A stretch of 64,000 bases of DNA. Source: Flexithrix dorotheae DSM 6795 (lineage in GTDB: Bacteria > Bacteroidota > Bacteroidia > Cytophagales > Flammeovirgaceae). The DNA is taken from NCBI RefSeq assembly GCF_000379765.1, contig NZ_KB903431.1, positions 737,767 to 801,766 of the forward strand, given 5' to 3'. The notes beneath the pieces were generated by a model. That model did no database searches. It saw nothing but the letters and a program-made list of their open reading frames with translations, and was not told where the DNA came from. The translations under genes were made by a program, and so were the position numbers. Of this stretch, positions 62,170 through 64,000 are shown one piece after another. Every line of letters starts with the position of its first letter. The stretch's first letter is position 1.

Positions 62170-63672
62170 TCAGTTTTCTTGCTCTATGGGTAGGGAAATC
62201 AAAAATTCAGCACCCTTTCCCAATTCAGAAAAAACTTTAATTTCTCCACCATGGTCTTTAATTATGCCATAGGAAATTGACAGCCCCAAACCTGTTCCCT
62301 TTCCAATTTCTTTTGTTGTAAAAAAAGGATCAAAAATTTTGGATTGTAATTTGGATGAGATACCTAATCCAGTATCTCTAATTGAAATAAGTACTCTTTC
62401 ATCATCTAATTGGGTAGTTATATAAATATCACCATTATCGGTAATGGCCTGAATGGCATTGTTTAAAAGGTTCATAAAAACCTGATTTAATTTACTTGGA
62501 AAACAGGAAACTAGTGGCAGTTCCCCAAAATCTTTATGAATCGTTATCCTGTTTTTTATTTTGTTATTTAACAGGGTAAGAGTAGAGTTAATCCCTTCGT
62601 GTATATTTACCTTTTTCTTTTTTACTTCATCTATTCTGGAAAAATTTCTTAAGCCTGCCACAATTTCTTTTGTCCTGTTAGCTCCTTCTTCTATACCATT
62701 TATCAGAGCTTCAATTTCTTCCTCCACAAAAGTTAGATCCGCACTTTGAATGATTTTATCAAATTCCATTTTTTGATGCGTTTCAAGCTTTTGAGAAAAA
62801 TTCTGCATTTCAATAAACAAAGCCTTAATATCCTTAAAATCTCTTACCAGGGGACTGATATTTCCGGAAACAAAATTTATCGGGTTGTTGATCTCATGGG
62901 CAATACCAGCAGTTAATTGGCCCAAAGAGGCCATTTTTTCCGCATTAACCAATTGGTTTTGCATATTCTTCAATTTTTCTAAAGCCTTACTAAGCTCTTC
63001 ATTTAATTCATTTAAAACCTTATTCTTCTTATTTAAATCTTCAGCCTGCCCATAAATTTCTTCCTTTTGAGAGGTTAATAAGTTATTCTGGGAAATAAGT
63101 ACTTGTTCAAATTTTCTGTTTAAATTTTTAAATAATTTGATTGTGGAAAAACAAATAATGAAAAAGACAAGGATCACTGAAAGGAATGAAGACGATTTCA
63201 CTACCATTTCATCAAACTCAAAAAGAGGAGGATTAAAAGTTTGATAAAAAAAGGTGAAAATAAAACTTGCAAGAGCCAGAGTGTAATAGAAATAAATTAA
63301 TTTATTTGAATTAAAAATTAATATCGGAAGTACGATAAGGATAATATAATTTGCCTGAGGAAATGCGCTATAATCAAAAGCAATATTAATAAAGGTGATT
63401 ACTGCCAACCCAAACCACATCAGAAAATGCTTGGAAAAAAAGAAATATTTTTTGTAATTCAAAAAAAGGATTAAAAGAAATATACAAATATTAAATAACT
63501 CTAAAACCAGCATATTGAACTGACCGGTTATAAAGTCAAGCAAAGAAGAGAAAATAAATACCCATACAGCTATAAAACTCAACCTGTTCACCAAACCAAT
63601 AGCTTTGGCTTCGCTTGGAGGCATTTTTTCATCTATGCCGAGATTGGCTATTTTTCTCCACAATTCAATCAT
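62170..63672 (-). CDS. Orphan sensor histidine kinase (6-TM)
   Basis: A 500-residue kinase with six TM helices (about 30-182) but no large periplasmic sensor, a coiled-coil linker (185-245), a dimerisation domain with the phosphorylated His at H259 in AGIAHEINNPINF, and an ATPase domain with NQVFMNLLNNAIQAI (N box), DTGLGI (G1), FDPFFTTKEIGKGTGLGLSI (F/G2) and the end GGEIKVFSELGKGAEFLISL. The sequence type (H-E-I-N-N-P) is HPK4-like and common in Bacteroidota. No response regulator is adjacent, so the signal is probably relayed to an unlinked regulator. Confidence 0.92.
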   Translation of the reverse strand: MIELWRKIANLGIDEKMPPSEAKAIGLVNRLSFIAVWVFIFSSLLDFITGQFNMLVLELFNICIFLLILFLNYKKYFFFSKHFLMWFGLAVITFINIAFDYSAFPQANYIILIVLPILIFNSNKLIYFYYTLALASFIFTFFYQTFNPPLFEFDEMVVKSSSFLSVILVFFIICFSTIKLFKNLNRKFEQVLISQNNLLTSQKEEIYGQAEDLNKKNKVLNELNEELSKALEKLKNMQNQLVNAEKMASLGQLTAGIAHEINNPINFVSGNISPLVRDFKDIKALFIEMQNFSQKLETHQKMEFDKIIQSADLTFVEEEIEALINGIEEGANRTKEIVAGLRNFSRIDEVKKKKVNIHEGINSTLTLLNNKIKNRITIHKDFGELPLVSCFPSKLNQVFMNLLNNAIQAITDNGDIYITTQLDDERVLISIRDTGLGISSKLQSKIFDPFFTTKEIGKGTGLGLSISYGIIKDHGGEIKVFSELGKGAEFLISLPIEQEN

Positions 63673-63792
63673 AATTTTTTTATTTCCTTTGCCTCTAATC
63701 TAAAGAACTTTTACCCAGAAGTTGTCTAAAGTAAAAAATGCTCAAACTGAGTAACTTAGGAAATTCTGACAATCTTAAGTTGAGCATCAATA

Positions 63793-64000
63793 ATGAGCAT
63801 TTTATCCAAAGATATAATAAAAAACAAGATATTACCCTATTTAACGCAAGGTAGTAAGGGACCTAAACTAACTGAAGATAAGCTGGTTAGCATTGTGGGA
63901 TTGATACTATATCGATTGAAGACTGGATGTCAATGGCGAGAATTACCCTTACGTCAATATATGGAAGAACCTTACAGTTGGCAAAGTGTCTTCCATCATT
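63793..64000 (+). mobile_element. IS5-type transposase, N-terminal part (runs off the window)
   Basis: A clean open frame from ATG 63793 to the end of the window (69 codons). TGCQWRELPLRQYMEEPYSW matches the DUF4096 N-terminal domain of IS5-family transposases (G-x-x-W-R-x-L-P, then W-x-x-V). A hairpin ATGCTCAA / TTGAGCAT (63738-63745 and 63780-63787) lies just upstream. The left end of the element is probably between 63700 and 63735; its inverted repeat cannot be defined without the right end. Confidence 0.75.

Noticed and set aside
1..64000. tRNA genes, rRNA genes or CRISPR arrays
   Set aside because: No T-arm consensus (GGTTCGAATCC-like) with matching acceptor stem, no rRNA segments and no regularly spaced direct repeats were found by eye on either strand.

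Overview
The window looks like ordinary chromosome from an AT-rich member of the Bacteroidota, most likely order Cytophagales. Four things point there: a giant secreted protein with a type IX secretion (T9SS) C-terminal sorting domain and CHU_C-type Ig-like repeats; a type III glutamine synthetase (GlnN); start codons that mostly lack Shine-Dalgarno sequences, with a few TTG-N19-TAnnTTTG-like promoters; and families typical of the phylum (DUF2141, DUF6588-like, MORN_2 repeats, orphan FtsX permeases, SiaC/DUF1987). No rRNA, tRNA, CRISPR array or prophage was seen. One insertion sequence enters at the right edge.

Layout. 1-8.4 kb: tail of a GH92 mannosidase, a YigZ/IMPACT protein, a DgkA-type kinase, a DUF2141 protein, an unusual transporter-HEAT-cNMP fusion, a PNPOx-like flavoprotein and an orphan FtsX permease. 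8.9-13.6 kb: a lone STAND-type ATPase, then a tight operon of retropepsin-like protease, RimK-like ATP-grasp ligase and AstE/AspA-like deacylase. 13.7-16.1 kb: two exported proteins and a possible short transcription unit. 16.2-21.4 kb: RluD and a DNA polymerase III alpha subunit fused to its own DEDDh exonuclease. 21.4-25.7 kb: a hydroxyproline catabolic cluster (divergent AraC regulator, DapA-family deaminase, 4-hydroxyproline epimerase, D-amino-acid dehydrogenase). 25.7-32.9 kb: LysE exporter, GNAT-like protein, an ECF sigma factor with a membrane partner, a CotH-like protein, a haem-binding protein, a MATE pump and a 58-residue CxxC protein. 33-46 kb: housekeeping genes (Tgt, CvfB, M42 peptidase, MenE-like ligase, NRDE protein, ArsC, GlnN), a SiaC-type switch protein with a coiled-coil membrane neighbour, an ExbD and a MORN-repeat protein. 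46.2-52.1 kb: the most unusual locus, a TraO-like outer-membrane protein, a 1514-residue T9SS-exported repeat protein and a TraQ-like lipoprotein in one direction. 52.3-64 kb: a membrane protein, a long L,D-transpeptidase, a DsbA-family protein, a second FtsX permease, B12-dependent ribonucleotide reductase, an exported protein, an orphan histidine kinase and the start of an IS5-type transposase.

How the genes work together. The clearest pathway is hydroxyproline degradation: epimerase, oxidase and deaminase would take trans-4-hydroxy-L-proline to alpha-ketoglutarate semialdehyde. The dehydrogenase for the last step is not in the window. The RimK operon fits peptide tagging and trimming. The 46-52 kb locus looks like conjugation-derived outer-membrane parts recruited to serve a surface adhesin. 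All functions are inferred from sequence motifs and remembered family features; no database search was run.
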